A stretch of DNA of 64,000 nucleotides from Pseudodonghicola flavimaris (GTDB taxonomy: Bacteria > Pseudomonadota > Alphaproteobacteria > Rhodobacterales > Rhodobacteraceae): assembly GCF_030164425.1 (NCBI RefSeq), contig NZ_JASNJD010000003.1:124001-188000 (forward strand), written 5' to 3'. The position numbers and the translations under genes are program-made. The notes below the pieces were generated by a model. It was not told the DNA's origin. It searched no databases and saw only the letters and a program-made list of their open reading frames with translations. Below are positions 53,427 to 61,492 of this stretch, piece by piece. How positions within the stretch are numbered: position 1 is the first letter of the stretch; each line of letters opens with the position of its first letter.

Positions 53427-54407
53427 TCAGAATGTGACGTGCTGTCCCATGTCCAGTTCCAGGGCACGGTCATAGACGTGATGCGCCGCAGCAAGATCTT
53501 GTGCCGCGACCCCGAGAGAGCGGTAGATGGTGATTTCATCCTTGCTGCCTCGCCCGGCTATCCCGCCCGACAGCAGCGCCCCGATCTCGCCGCGGATATC
53601 TCTCTCGGAAAAGTGACCCGCCGCGATCATGTCGACGATCTCTCCGGCCTGCGCCAGGGTCGAGGGCAGGTAATCCACCCAGATCGCGCCGCGATGCACC
53701 ATCCGGTCGTCGACCTCGCGCATCGAGGGGATCGAGGACCCGACGATATTTACGTGGGCGCCGGGTTTGACCCAGTCCCCCATGACGATCGGCTGCGCCG
53801 CCGCGGTCACGGTGCAGAGGATATCCGCCTGCTCCACCGCATGTTTCAGATCGGTTCCGCTGGCGAAATCGACCTCGGAATACTCCCCCGCCGCCCGAGC
53901 GGCGAAGGCTGCTGCCTTTTCGGCGGAGCGGCCGGCAACCAGCACCCGGCCGATCGACGGGCGGACCGACAGCATCGCCGCCAGATGATGTTCCGCCTGT
54001 TCGCCATAGCCGATCAGCGTCAGGGTCTCCGCCGTCTCTGACGCCAGGGCCCGGGTCGCCACCGCGCTGGCCGCGGCGGTGCGCACGGCGGTCAGCAGGC
54101 TCGCGTCCATCATCGCGATGGCGCCGCCGGTTTCCGCCTCGAACAGCACCATGGCGCCGCGATGCGACGACAGCCCGCGGTCGGCATTGCCGGGAAACAG
54201 GCTGATCAGCTTGACGCCGAAACAGGCCGGATCGGCGATGGCCCCGGGCATAACCCCCATGCGGTTGCCGCCGCCCACCGGCAGGACCGAGCGCAGCGGC
54301 AGCTCCACCTCGCGGGCGGAGACACGGCGCATCACCGCATCGATCACCTCGATCGCCTCGCGCATCGGCAGCAGGGCGGCGACATCCTCATGGGTCAGAA
54401 CGATCAC
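53427..54407 (-). CDS. Ornithine cyclodeaminase/mu-crystallin family NAD(P)-dependent enzyme (DauB-like candidate)
   Basis: The 326-residue protein is of the ornithine cyclodeaminase and ketimine-reductase family: SVLPVGGGNRMGVMPGAIADPACFGVKLISLFPGN, TLIGYGEQAEHHLAAMLSVRPSIGRVLVAGRS (the NAD(P) Rossmann loop), VNIVGSSIPSMREVDDRMVHRGAIWVDY. Family members deaminate ornithine, reduce cyclic imines or make amino acids from keto acids. The same operon starts with a D-arginine-dehydrogenase-like protein. In Pseudomonas, DauA oxidises D-arginine to 2-ketoarginine and DauB, of this family, reduces it to L-arginine. It is the last gene of the operon and overlaps the hydrolase by 4 bases. Confidence 0.83.
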   Translation of the reverse strand: MIVLTHEDVAALLPMREAIEVIDAVMRRVSAREVELPLRSVLPVGGGNRMGVMPGAIADPACFGVKLISLFPGNADRGLSSHRGAMVLFEAETGGAIAMMDASLLTAVRTAAASAVATRALASETAETLTLIGYGEQAEHHLAAMLSVRPSIGRVLVAGRSAEKAAAFAARAAGEYSEVDFASGTDLKHAVEQADILCTVTAAAQPIVMGDWVKPGAHVNIVGSSIPSMREVDDRMVHRGAIWVDYLPSTLAQAGEIVDMIAAGHFSERDIRGEIGALLSGGIAGRGSKDEITIYRSLGVAAQDLAAAHHVYDRALELDMGQHVTF

Positions 54408-55255
54408 AGCACGCGCTCCTCTCCGGCGCCCCAGTCAGGGCCGGTCCCGGCCAGCCCCATGGCCTGTTCGATCAGCGCGATATAGGCGTCGGGCCGGACG
54501 ACATAGGGGAAATGCCCGCCCCAGGCGAAGCGATAGGCCACCGCGGGGGTCAACCGCGCCCGCACTGCCGCGCGCATCTCCGGCGGAATCAGCGGATCGT
54601 CAGCGGCCTCGATGGTGATCCGGCACTCTGCCGGCAGCGGTAGTTCCGGCAGTTCCGGTGCGGTCTTCAGCGCCTTGAGCCGCATCCGCAGCTCCGGCTC
54701 GGGGATCCGGCCGCCGACCTCCTGCAGCAACAGCTCGACCAGGTCGGTCTGATCGGGATGCGCCGCGCCCCAGGCCCCCAGCCCCTGGCCGAAGCCGGCG
54801 CGCAGCCCATCGATCGGCGCGATGTCGAGATCCAGCGCATAGGGCGGCCGTTCGGCGATGCCCGCCGCCGAACACAGGGTGTTAGCGGCCAGGAGCCGCC
54901 GCACCCGATGCGGAGCGGTAGCGGCGAGATACTGCGCCAGATAGCCGCCGAGCGAACTGCCCAGCACACTGGCAGAGGAGATCCGCAGCAGATCCATCAG
55001 CGCAGCCAGATCCTCGGCCCACTCCGCGATGGAACCAGTGGCAGGATAGGTCACCGCCACCACCCGCAGCCGGTCCGACAGCGCCTCGATCTGCTGCCAG
55101 AAGATATCGCCGCGCCCCAGGGTGCCGGGGATCAGCAGCAGGACCGGGCCGGCCCCCATCTCGACATAGCCCCAGTCGCGGCCGTTCACCGCCAGCCGCT
55201 GCTCCGGGCAGCGGGCGGCGAAGGCATCCCGGGCGGCGATCAGCGAATTGCTCAT
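54404..55255 (-). CDS. Alpha/beta-fold hydrolase
   Basis: The 283-residue protein is an alpha/beta hydrolase: VNGRDWGYVEMGAGPVLLLIPGTLGRGDIFWQQIEAL (oxyanion turn), the nucleophile elbow VLGSSLGGYLAQ, a catalytic-acid region in TIEAADDPLIPPEMRAAVR, and a catalytic His in FAWGGHFPYVVRPDAYI. It has no signal peptide. It is coupled by 4-base overlaps to the M81 gene and the cyclodeaminase-family gene, so it probably cleaves an ester or amide in the same pathway. Confidence 0.83.
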   Translation of the reverse strand: MSNSLIAARDAFAARCPEQRLAVNGRDWGYVEMGAGPVLLLIPGTLGRGDIFWQQIEALSDRLRVVAVTYPATGSIAEWAEDLAALMDLLRISSASVLGSSLGGYLAQYLAATAPHRVRRLLAANTLCSAAGIAERPPYALDLDIAPIDGLRAGFGQGLGAWGAAHPDQTDLVELLLQEVGGRIPEPELRMRLKALKTAPELPELPLPAECRITIEAADDPLIPPEMRAAVRARLTPAVAYRFAWGGHFPYVVRPDAYIALIEQAMGLAGTGPDWGAGEERVL

Positions 55256-56703
55256 GCGAAAGGATCCTCGATCACCGGGAAATAGGTCTTCGCCCGATGG
55301 ACATAGGGGATATTCGGGAAGTCCGGGGTGATCGAACCGGGCGTGGCCACGCCGATCATCTTGGCGGCGATCGGGTTGAACCCGGCCTGATAGTGGTTGG
55401 AAGACTTCACGCAGACATAGCGGCGCTGCGACAAGTCGATTCCCAGCTTTTCAAAGGCGTCGGGGTGAAAGGTCTGGCTGCGCAGATCGTTGATCACGAT
55501 ATCGAACCCGTCGCTTTCGACCCAGACGGTTTGGCCCAAGAGCGCATCCAGCTTGCCGAAACGCTGAGTCAGCCCTGAGGCGACCTTCTTCACCGTGACG
55601 GTCAGATCCAGGGGATCGCCCGACATCGGCCCGCATTTGCCGCCCAGCCGCAGCTGCAGCGTGGCGCCTTCGCCGGCCTCCTTGCAGATGCGCACCGCGA
55701 TGGGATCCCAGAACACCCCGGTGGCGGTGCCGGTCATGCCGCGCTCCATCATCGCGCGCAGCAGGAAGGTGGCATCCGCCGGCGCACCGCCCCCGGCATT
55801 GTCGGACATGTCGGCCAGCACCACCGGCCCCTCCGGCGCCGCCTCGGCCATGTCGAGCGCGGTGTCGATGTCGGGCATCCTGCGCCAGAGCTCATGCCGC
55901 AGGGCAAACAGCTTGCGCCCCAGCGCCTCGGCCTCGGCCGCGGCCTGATCGGCATCGCCGTCGCAGATGGCAAAGGTCCGGGTGCCGGTGCGTTCGTGAT
56001 CCGACCAGGGGAAGCCATGGGCGACCGACAGCGACAGGATCCCGTCCTGGCCCTCGCGCGCCATCATCTCGTCGACGAAACCGCGCATCGGCTGCGTGGT
56101 GGTCGGCATGGCGATGATCATGCGGCAATCCCACTCGCGCATCACCGGGGCGATCTCTCCGTCGGCGGTGGCCGCCGCCAGCCGGAACAGATCCGCGGCC
56201 CGTTCCGGCACGTCGACATGCGGGTATTCCTTGAAGGCGACCAGCAGCGTCGCCTGGGTGAGCATCTTTTCCGTCAGGTTGGAATGCGGATCGAGCAGCC
56301 CGCCGATCACCGCCTCCGGCGCGACGCTGCGCAGATGCGCGATCAGATCGCCTTCGCAATCGTCATAGCCGTCGGCGATCATCGCGCCATGCAGTGCCAG
56401 CAGGACGATATCGGCGCCGCCGGCCGCCTTCAGATCGGCGATGATCTCGTCGCGGAACCCTTCATAGACCGACCTGACAGTCGGGCCCGAGGGCTGCGCA
56501 TGGGCCGACAGGCTTTCGACCACCTGCCACCCCAGCGCCTCGGCCTTTTCCCGCCAGATGTGCAGCGGCGCGGTCCAGTACATCGGCGCATCCTGCGTCG
56601 CATTGCCGTGATGGATCGTGGCTTCCTCGAAGCTGGCCATACCGGTGGGCAGCGGCGAGAAGGAGTTGGTTTCGGTACTGAGCCCGGCGATGAAGAGTTT
56701 CAT
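55252..56703 (-). CDS. M81-family metallopeptidase (MlrC-like)
   Basis: The 483-residue protein begins MKLFIAGLSTETNSFSPLPTGMASFEEATIHHGN and matches the M81/DUF1485 family named after MlrC of microcystin degradation. Metal-ligand regions are ALHGAMIADGYDDCEGDLIAHLRS and LLDPHSNLTEKM, and DNAGGGAPADATFLLRAMMERG is typical of the C-terminal part. MlrC cleaves small peptides, but most family members act on unknown amide substrates. It sits downstream of the TRAP transporter, suggesting it processes the imported compound in the cytoplasm. It overlaps the hydrolase by 4 bases. Confidence 0.87.
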   Translation of the reverse strand: MKLFIAGLSTETNSFSPLPTGMASFEEATIHHGNATQDAPMYWTAPLHIWREKAEALGWQVVESLSAHAQPSGPTVRSVYEGFRDEIIADLKAAGGADIVLLALHGAMIADGYDDCEGDLIAHLRSVAPEAVIGGLLDPHSNLTEKMLTQATLLVAFKEYPHVDVPERAADLFRLAAATADGEIAPVMREWDCRMIIAMPTTTQPMRGFVDEMMAREGQDGILSLSVAHGFPWSDHERTGTRTFAICDGDADQAAAEAEALGRKLFALRHELWRRMPDIDTALDMAEAAPEGPVVLADMSDNAGGGAPADATFLLRAMMERGMTGTATGVFWDPIAVRICKEAGEGATLQLRLGGKCGPMSGDPLDLTVTVKKVASGLTQRFGKLDALLGQTVWVESDGFDIVINDLRSQTFHPDAFEKLGIDLSQRRYVCVKSSNHYQAGFNPIAAKMIGVATPGSITPDFPNIPYVHRAKTYFPVIEDPFA

Positions 56704-56712
56704 GTCTTGGTC

Positions 56713-57261
56713 CTATGAGTTCGGATCTGCCGCCGGGGTGGCGACAGGCAGCTGGCCGGTGGCCTGCAGGCTGAGCCGGGCGGCCAGATGGATCAGGATC
56801 AGCACGAAGGCCAGCGGCACCGCCGCGGTGAACCAGATCATCGGCACATCCAGCATCTCGGCCTGGCGGCTCAGGCTGCGGCCGAGAAAACCGCGCGCCA
56901 TGTCCATGCGCGCGTTGAAGAGGGAAAACCAGATCACCGGCAGGGCGAAGGCCACCACCCCCGCCCCCCGGATCAGCGCCAGCAGCATGCCCTGCGGCCC
57001 GCGCACCGCCTGCATGGCGGGAAACAGCGTCGGGTCGGAGGCGGCGCGGAAGGCGCAGGAGGCGCCCAGCATCCCGGCCCAGACCATCGCCCGGCGGGCG
57101 AGCTCCTCGGTCCAGACCGGCGGGGCATCCAGCACATAGCGGGCCAGCACCTGCCAGCCGGCGGCGAAGAGCATCGTCATCACCGCCAGCACCGCCCCCC
57201 AGAGGGCGATGCGGTCCAGCGTGGCGGACAGCCGGTCCAGGGCGCGGGCCAGCAGCTTCAT
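56713..57261 (-). CDS. TRAP transporter small membrane subunit (DctQ-like)
   Basis: The 182-residue protein has four hydrophobic helices (LWGAVLAVMTMLFAAGWQVLARYVLDAPPVWTEELARRAMVWAGMLGASCAFR is the characteristic first half). This is the TRAP Q subunit. The W-T-E-E-x-A-R segment is the usual family signature. It starts 4 bases after the binding protein gene and precedes the M81 gene by 9. Confidence 0.9.
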   Translation of the reverse strand: MKLLARALDRLSATLDRIALWGAVLAVMTMLFAAGWQVLARYVLDAPPVWTEELARRAMVWAGMLGASCAFRAASDPTLFPAMQAVRGPQGMLLALIRGAGVVAFALPVIWFSLFNARMDMARGFLGRSLSRQAEMLDVPMIWFTAAVPLAFVLILIHLAARLSLQATGQLPVATPAADPNS

Positions 57262-57265
57262 CGGC

Positions 57266-58246
57266 TTATTCGCCCTTGGCGGCTTCCCAGGCCGCGATCT
57301 GCTCCGCGGTCAGGAGCCCGCTGTCATAGGCCGGGCCGGAGGCGGCGCGGAAGGCATCACGCGCGGCCTGATCCAGGGTGACCACGGCGACACCGGCGGC
57401 CTCGAGCTTGCCGATCACCGCATCCTGGGACTTCAGCCATTCCCGGTTGGCCGCGACTGCAGCCGTCACCGCCGCGTCGACAGTCGCGCGATCCGCATCG
57501 CTCAGCCCCTGATACCAATCTTCCGATGCGATGGTGATCCGCAGCGCCGGGCTGATCTGGGCATCGGTGAAATACTTGATGAAGTCGGTATGGCCGAACA
57601 GCAGCGGTACGAAGGCCGGGTTAAGATAGCCATCGGCCACCCCGGTCTGCAGCGCATTGGGCACCTCGGCCCAGCTGACGATGGTGCCGTCGGCGCCCCA
57701 GGCCTTGTAGAGGTCGATCTGGCTTTCATCCAGCGCCCGCATCCGCAGGCCCGCCATATCGGCGACCGAGGTGACCGGGTGCTTGGTGTTGAAGATGCCG
57801 CTCGCCGGGCCGACCACATTGACCGACAGAACCCGTACGCCTTCGGGCGTGGTGGCGGCGTTGATCGCCTCCAGCATGCCACCCTCGCCCAGCGCCTTGT
57901 CCACCTGCGCCATGTCGGTGAAGAAATAGGGCAGCCGCAACCCGTAGATCAGCTTGTCGATGGAGCCGACGATGTTGAGCGGCGACAGCGACACTTCCAG
58001 CAACCCCTGGCTCACCTGATCGAACAGCTCGTCATCGCCCCCCAGCGCACCGCGCTGGAATTCCTCGGCCGACATGCCGTGATCGTTGAGATAGGTGCTG
58101 AAGGTATGGGCCCAGACATACGAGCCGGAGCCTTCCAGATCGGCCGGGCTGTCGAGCGCGACCTTGACCTGTGCGCTGGCGGCGCCACCGGCCAGAGCCA
58201 CGGCCGCCGCCAGGAGCGACCCGCTGAGAAATTTCGAGAACGTCAT
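57266..58246 (-). CDS. TRAP transporter periplasmic binding protein (DctP-like)
   Basis: The 326-residue protein starts MTFSKFLSGSLLAAAVALAGGAASAQVKVALDSP, a Sec signal peptide cut after ASA. The mature part is a TRAP DctP protein (MAGLRMRALDESQIDLYKAWGADGTIVSWAEVPNALQTGVADGYLNP, with an Arg in the position that usually binds the substrate carboxylate). The ligand is probably a carboxylated or amino-acid-like molecule. The start at 58246 follows a purine-rich site. The 83-bp gap to dctM (58247-58329) is the widest in the operon. Confidence 0.9.
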   Translation of the reverse strand: MTFSKFLSGSLLAAAVALAGGAASAQVKVALDSPADLEGSGSYVWAHTFSTYLNDHGMSAEEFQRGALGGDDELFDQVSQGLLEVSLSPLNIVGSIDKLIYGLRLPYFFTDMAQVDKALGEGGMLEAINAATTPEGVRVLSVNVVGPASGIFNTKHPVTSVADMAGLRMRALDESQIDLYKAWGADGTIVSWAEVPNALQTGVADGYLNPAFVPLLFGHTDFIKYFTDAQISPALRITIASEDWYQGLSDADRATVDAAVTAAVAANREWLKSQDAVIGKLEAAGVAVVTLDQAARDAFRAASGPAYDSGLLTAEQIAAWEAAKGE

Positions 58247-58329
58247 GGTTGGTCTCCCTTTGGTGTTCGGTTTTATGATCAGTTTCTTGGTCTTGTTATG
58301 GGTCTTCTTGTCTGTCGTGCCGGCGCCGG

Positions 58330-59613
58330 CTAACCACCCAGCCCGAAAGCATGCGGCAGGGTCAGGCTGATGGCGGGGAAGCGGACCAGCAGTGCCAGCA
58401 CCACGATCTGGGTCAGCACGAAGGGCAGCACCGCCCGCGCCAGTTTCCAGTAGTTCACCCCGGTCACCGTCGACACCACCAGCAGGCAGCCCCCCATCGG
58501 CGGCGACACCAGCCCGATGCAGAGGTTGAAGCAGAGCACGATGCCCAGGTGCACCGGATCGGCGCCCTGAGCCAGAGCGACCGGCGCCAGCAGCGGCACC
58601 AGCAGCGCCAGCGCCACCGGGATGTCCAGCACCATGCCCGCCAGCAGGAAGATCACGTTCAGCGCCAGCATGTATTGCACCGGCCCCAGCCCGAGATCGG
58701 TCACCGCCGTCGAGATCGCCTCGGGCACCCGCTCCAGTGCGCCCAGATGCCCCAGCGCCGAGACCGCGCAGATGATCATGAAGATCGAGCCGGAGAGAAC
58801 CGCAGTGCGCCGCAGCGCCTCCAGCACCGCCTGCCCCGACAGCCCGGCGTAGAACCAGCCGGCCCCCAGCGCGGCAAAGACGGCGACGGCGGCGGCCTCG
58901 GTCGGGGTCATCCAGCCGAAGACGATGCCGCCGAGAATGATGATCGGCAGCGACAGCGCCGGCAGCGACCGCAGCAGTGTCGGGAAGAACGGCGGCATAT
59001 CCGCCTTTTCCAGCCGTGGATGATCCTGTCGCGAGGCGAAGATCCCGTTGACCACCAGCAGCGCCGAGGCCAGCAACAGCCCCGGCAGGATGCCGGCCAG
59101 AAACAGCGCCGTGACCGAGGTGCCCATCAGCGCGCCATAGAAGATCAGGATGATCGATGGCGGCACGATCGGCCCGATGATCGAGGAGGCCGCGGTGACC
59201 GCGCTGGCATAGGTCAACGTATAGCCGCGCCGTTGCATCTCCGGCACCAGCGTGTTCGACAGCGCCGCCGCGTCCGCCACGGCGGAGCCGGAAATCCCGG
59301 CGAAGAAGACGGAGGTGAGGATATTCACATGCCCCAGCCCGCCGCGCACCCGCCCGACCAGCGCCATCGACAGGTTGATCAGCGCCCCGGTGATCCCGCC
59401 CCGGTTCATCAGCTCTCCCGCCAGGATGAACAGGGGCATCGCCATCAGGGCGAAAACGTCGATCTTGGAAAAGATCTGCTGCGGCAGGATCGCCAGATAG
59501 CGGGTGTTGTCCGTGGCGACAAAGGCCAGCACCGCCGCGCCGCCGATCACATAGGCAATCGCCAGCCCCGACAGCAGGAGCAACAGCGCCGCGCCTCCGA
59601 CCAGCACCATCAT
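58330..59613 (-). CDS. TRAP transporter large membrane subunit (DctM-like)
   Basis: From the ATG at 59613 the protein has 427 residues and about 12 hydrophobic helices. Signature segments are LFILAGELMNRGGITGALINLSMALVGRVRGGLGHVNILTSVFFAGISGSAVADAAALSNTLVPEM and GPIVPPSIILIFYGALMGTSVTALFLAGILPG. This is the main sodium-coupled transport subunit. It overlaps the upstream DAO gene by 4 bases (ATGA). Confidence 0.93.
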   Translation of the reverse strand: MMVLVGGAALLLLLSGLAIAYVIGGAAVLAFVATDNTRYLAILPQQIFSKIDVFALMAMPLFILAGELMNRGGITGALINLSMALVGRVRGGLGHVNILTSVFFAGISGSAVADAAALSNTLVPEMQRRGYTLTYASAVTAASSIIGPIVPPSIILIFYGALMGTSVTALFLAGILPGLLLASALLVVNGIFASRQDHPRLEKADMPPFFPTLLRSLPALSLPIIILGGIVFGWMTPTEAAAVAVFAALGAGWFYAGLSGQAVLEALRRTAVLSGSIFMIICAVSALGHLGALERVPEAISTAVTDLGLGPVQYMLALNVIFLLAGMVLDIPVALALLVPLLAPVALAQGADPVHLGIVLCFNLCIGLVSPPMGGCLLVVSTVTGVNYWKLARAVLPFVLTQIVVLALLVRFPAISLTLPHAFGLGG

Positions 59614-60746
59614 GCCGCCAGCTCCGGCCGGGCCGGCGACAGGCTGTCGGGCCCCAGCCCCTCGGCCTCGATATCGCCGGGAACCGCCGCGCCGCGCACC
59701 AGGGCCGCAGCATAGCGCGCCATTGCCGGCGCGGTCTGGATGCCGTAGCCGCCCTGCCCCGCCAGCCAGAAGAAGCCCGGCGCCTCGGGGTCGAAGCCCA
59801 CCGCCGGATTGCCATCGGGCAGGAAACTGCGCAGCCCCGCCCATTTATGCTCGATCCGCCGTACTTGGATGTCGAAGGCGGTCTCAATACGGTCGACGCA
59901 GATGGCGATATCCATCTCCTCCGGCTGCGCGTCGCAGGGGGCGGACAGGGTCTCATCCGCCGGGGAGAGCAACAGCTTGCCGGCGTCGGGCTTCATATAG
60001 AAAGCCTCTTCGCAATCCACGACCATCGGCCAGCCGTCGGGGTTGCGCCCGGCGGGCGGCGACACCAGCATCGCGGTACGCCGCAGCGGACGCAGCCCCA
60101 GGGGGCGCAGCCCGGCCATGCCGGCGACCTCATCCGCCCAGGCGCCCGAGGCATTGACGACGACCGGCGCGCGCAGCCGGCCCAGCCGGGTTTCCACCAT
60201 CCAGTCGGCACCGCTGCGCCCCAGCCCCAGCACCTCGGACCGCAGGTGCAGCGCCCCGGCATTGGCCTTGAAGGCGCGCAGATAGAACTGATGCAGCCCA
60301 TGCACCTCGATATCCGCGGCCTCGCGATCGAACAGCGCCGCCGCCACGTAATCCTGCCGCAGCAGAGGCTGCAGATCGCGCGCGGCCGCCGCGCTGATCG
60401 GCTCCACCGCGCGGCCCAGTTCAGCCGCCATCCCGTCCAGTGCCGCCTGCTGATCGGCGCGGGCGATGAACACCACGCCCCGGGTGCGGATCAGATCGGC
60501 CGGCGGATTGCCCGGCCCCTCGCCGCGATAGAATTCGTAGCTGGCCCGTGACAGCGCCCGGATCGCCGCCGGCCCATAGGCCATGGTGAACAGCGCCGCC
60601 GACCGTCCGGTGGTGTGATAGCCTGGCTGGGTCTCCCGTTCGACCAGCACCACCCGGGCGGCCCGGGAAAGCTCCGCCGCGACCGAGGCGCCGGCCATTC
60701 CGGCACCGATCACGATGACATCGGCTGAAGTCTCGGTCGCAGTCAT
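59610..60746 (-). CDS. FAD-dependent D-amino-acid dehydrogenase, DauA-like
   Basis: The 378-residue protein starts MTATETSADVIVIGAGMAGASVAAEL (FAD Rossmann motif) and closely follows D-arginine dehydrogenase in several blocks: ERETQPGYHTTGRSAALFTMAYG (His44), MVVDCEEAFYMKPDAGKLLLSPADE, RIEHKWAGLRSFLPDGNPAVGFDPEAPGFFWLAGQGGYGIQT and the ending DSLSPARPELA. The gate tyrosine near position 53 in DauA is Phe53 here. DauA oxidises D-arginine and other D-amino acids to 2-oxo acids. It is the first gene of the seven-gene operon and faces the XRE-cupin regulator. Confidence 0.87.
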   Translation of the reverse strand: MTATETSADVIVIGAGMAGASVAAELSRAARVVLVERETQPGYHTTGRSAALFTMAYGPAAIRALSRASYEFYRGEGPGNPPADLIRTRGVVFIARADQQAALDGMAAELGRAVEPISAAAARDLQPLLRQDYVAAALFDREAADIEVHGLHQFYLRAFKANAGALHLRSEVLGLGRSGADWMVETRLGRLRAPVVVNASGAWADEVAGMAGLRPLGLRPLRRTAMLVSPPAGRNPDGWPMVVDCEEAFYMKPDAGKLLLSPADETLSAPCDAQPEEMDIAICVDRIETAFDIQVRRIEHKWAGLRSFLPDGNPAVGFDPEAPGFFWLAGQGGYGIQTAPAMARYAAALVRGAAVPGDIEAEGLGPDSLSPARPELAA

Positions 60747-60795
60747 ACCATCCCTCGCGGCTTGATCTTGCTCTTGAGGGAAAGCGTAGCACCCG

Positions 60796-60833
60796 TTTTC
60801 CAATCGGAAAAGAAATTTTTCCAATCCGAAAAA
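60796..60833. promoter_or_regulatory. Tandem operators of the XRE-cupin regulator
   Basis: TTTTCCAATCGGAAAA (60796-60811) and TTTTTCCAATCCGAAAAA (60816-60833) are two inverted-repeat copies with centres 21 bp apart, about two DNA turns. They lie in the 125-bp region between the DauA-like operon (leftward) and the XRE-cupin gene (rightward), so one protein can control both. Confidence 0.75.
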
Positions 60834-60871
60834 TCCTTGGCGTCTCAGCGCGGTGTCCGTAAACTCGGCGC

Positions 60872-61492
60872 ATGGAGCACGACCCGTCAGAGCCGAATCC
60901 CCGCGTCGATTTCGGACGCCGCCTGCGTCAGCTGCGCGCCGACCGCGGCTGGACCCTGGCCGAGGTGGCCGACCGATCCGGCCTGGCGATCTCCACCATC
61001 TCAAAGGCTGAGCGCGGCGTGATCTCGCTCACCTACGACCGGCTGGCCCAACTGGCCAAAGGCCTTGAGGTCGATCTGGCCGCCTTCTTCAATGCCGAAG
61101 GCCAGTGCTTCGAACCGGGCAGTTTCGCCGTCGCCCGCAAGGGAGAGTTCAAGCGGCAGGAAACCCAGAATTACGTCTACGAAATGCTGTTCCCCGACAT
61201 GTGGAACAAGGCGATGACACCGATGATGGGATCGCTCAAGGCGCGGGAATTCGTCGATTTCGAAGATTTCGTGCGCCACCCCGGACAGGAATTCCTGGTG
61301 GTGTTGGAGGGTGCGGTGACCGTCTTCGCCGAGGGCCGCGTGCCGGTGCGGCTGACCGCCGGCGACAGCATCTATTTCGACAGCGCCATCGGCCATCTCT
61401 ATGCATCGGACGGCGACCGCGACGCACGTATCCTGGTGGTCTGCGCCCCGGCGCCCGGCGCTCCGGCCGGCCCCGGGGTGGAAGGCCCCTAG
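60872..61492 (+). CDS. XRE-family regulator with C-terminal cupin domain
   Basis: The 206-residue protein joins an N-terminal XRE helix-turn-helix (FGRRLRQLRADRGWTLAEVADRSGLAISTISKAERGVISLTYDRLAQLAKGLEVDL) to a cupin barrel (FVDFEDFVRHPGQEFLVVLEGAVTVFAEGRVPVRLTAGDSIYFDSAIGHLYASDGDRDARILVV). Such proteins (PuuR type) sense small amino-acid or polyamine-like ligands and repress nearby catabolic operons. It faces the DauA-TRAP operon across two perfect-looking operators. Its stop shares the CTAG with the convergent GlcD-like gene (61489-61492). Confidence 0.9.
   Translation: MEHDPSEPNPRVDFGRRLRQLRADRGWTLAEVADRSGLAISTISKAERGVISLTYDRLAQLAKGLEVDLAAFFNAEGQCFEPGSFAVARKGEFKRQETQNYVYEMLFPDMWNKAMTPMMGSLKAREFVDFEDFVRHPGQEFLVVLEGAVTVFAEGRVPVRLTAGDSIYFDSAIGHLYASDGDRDARILVVCAPAPGAPAGPGVEGP

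Noticed and set aside
58247-59956. A minus-strand frame that continues upstream from the TRAP binding protein and would give an 896-residue fusion
   Set aside because: The upstream part is a shifted frame of the DctM-like gene. The true binding protein begins with a signal peptide at 58246.
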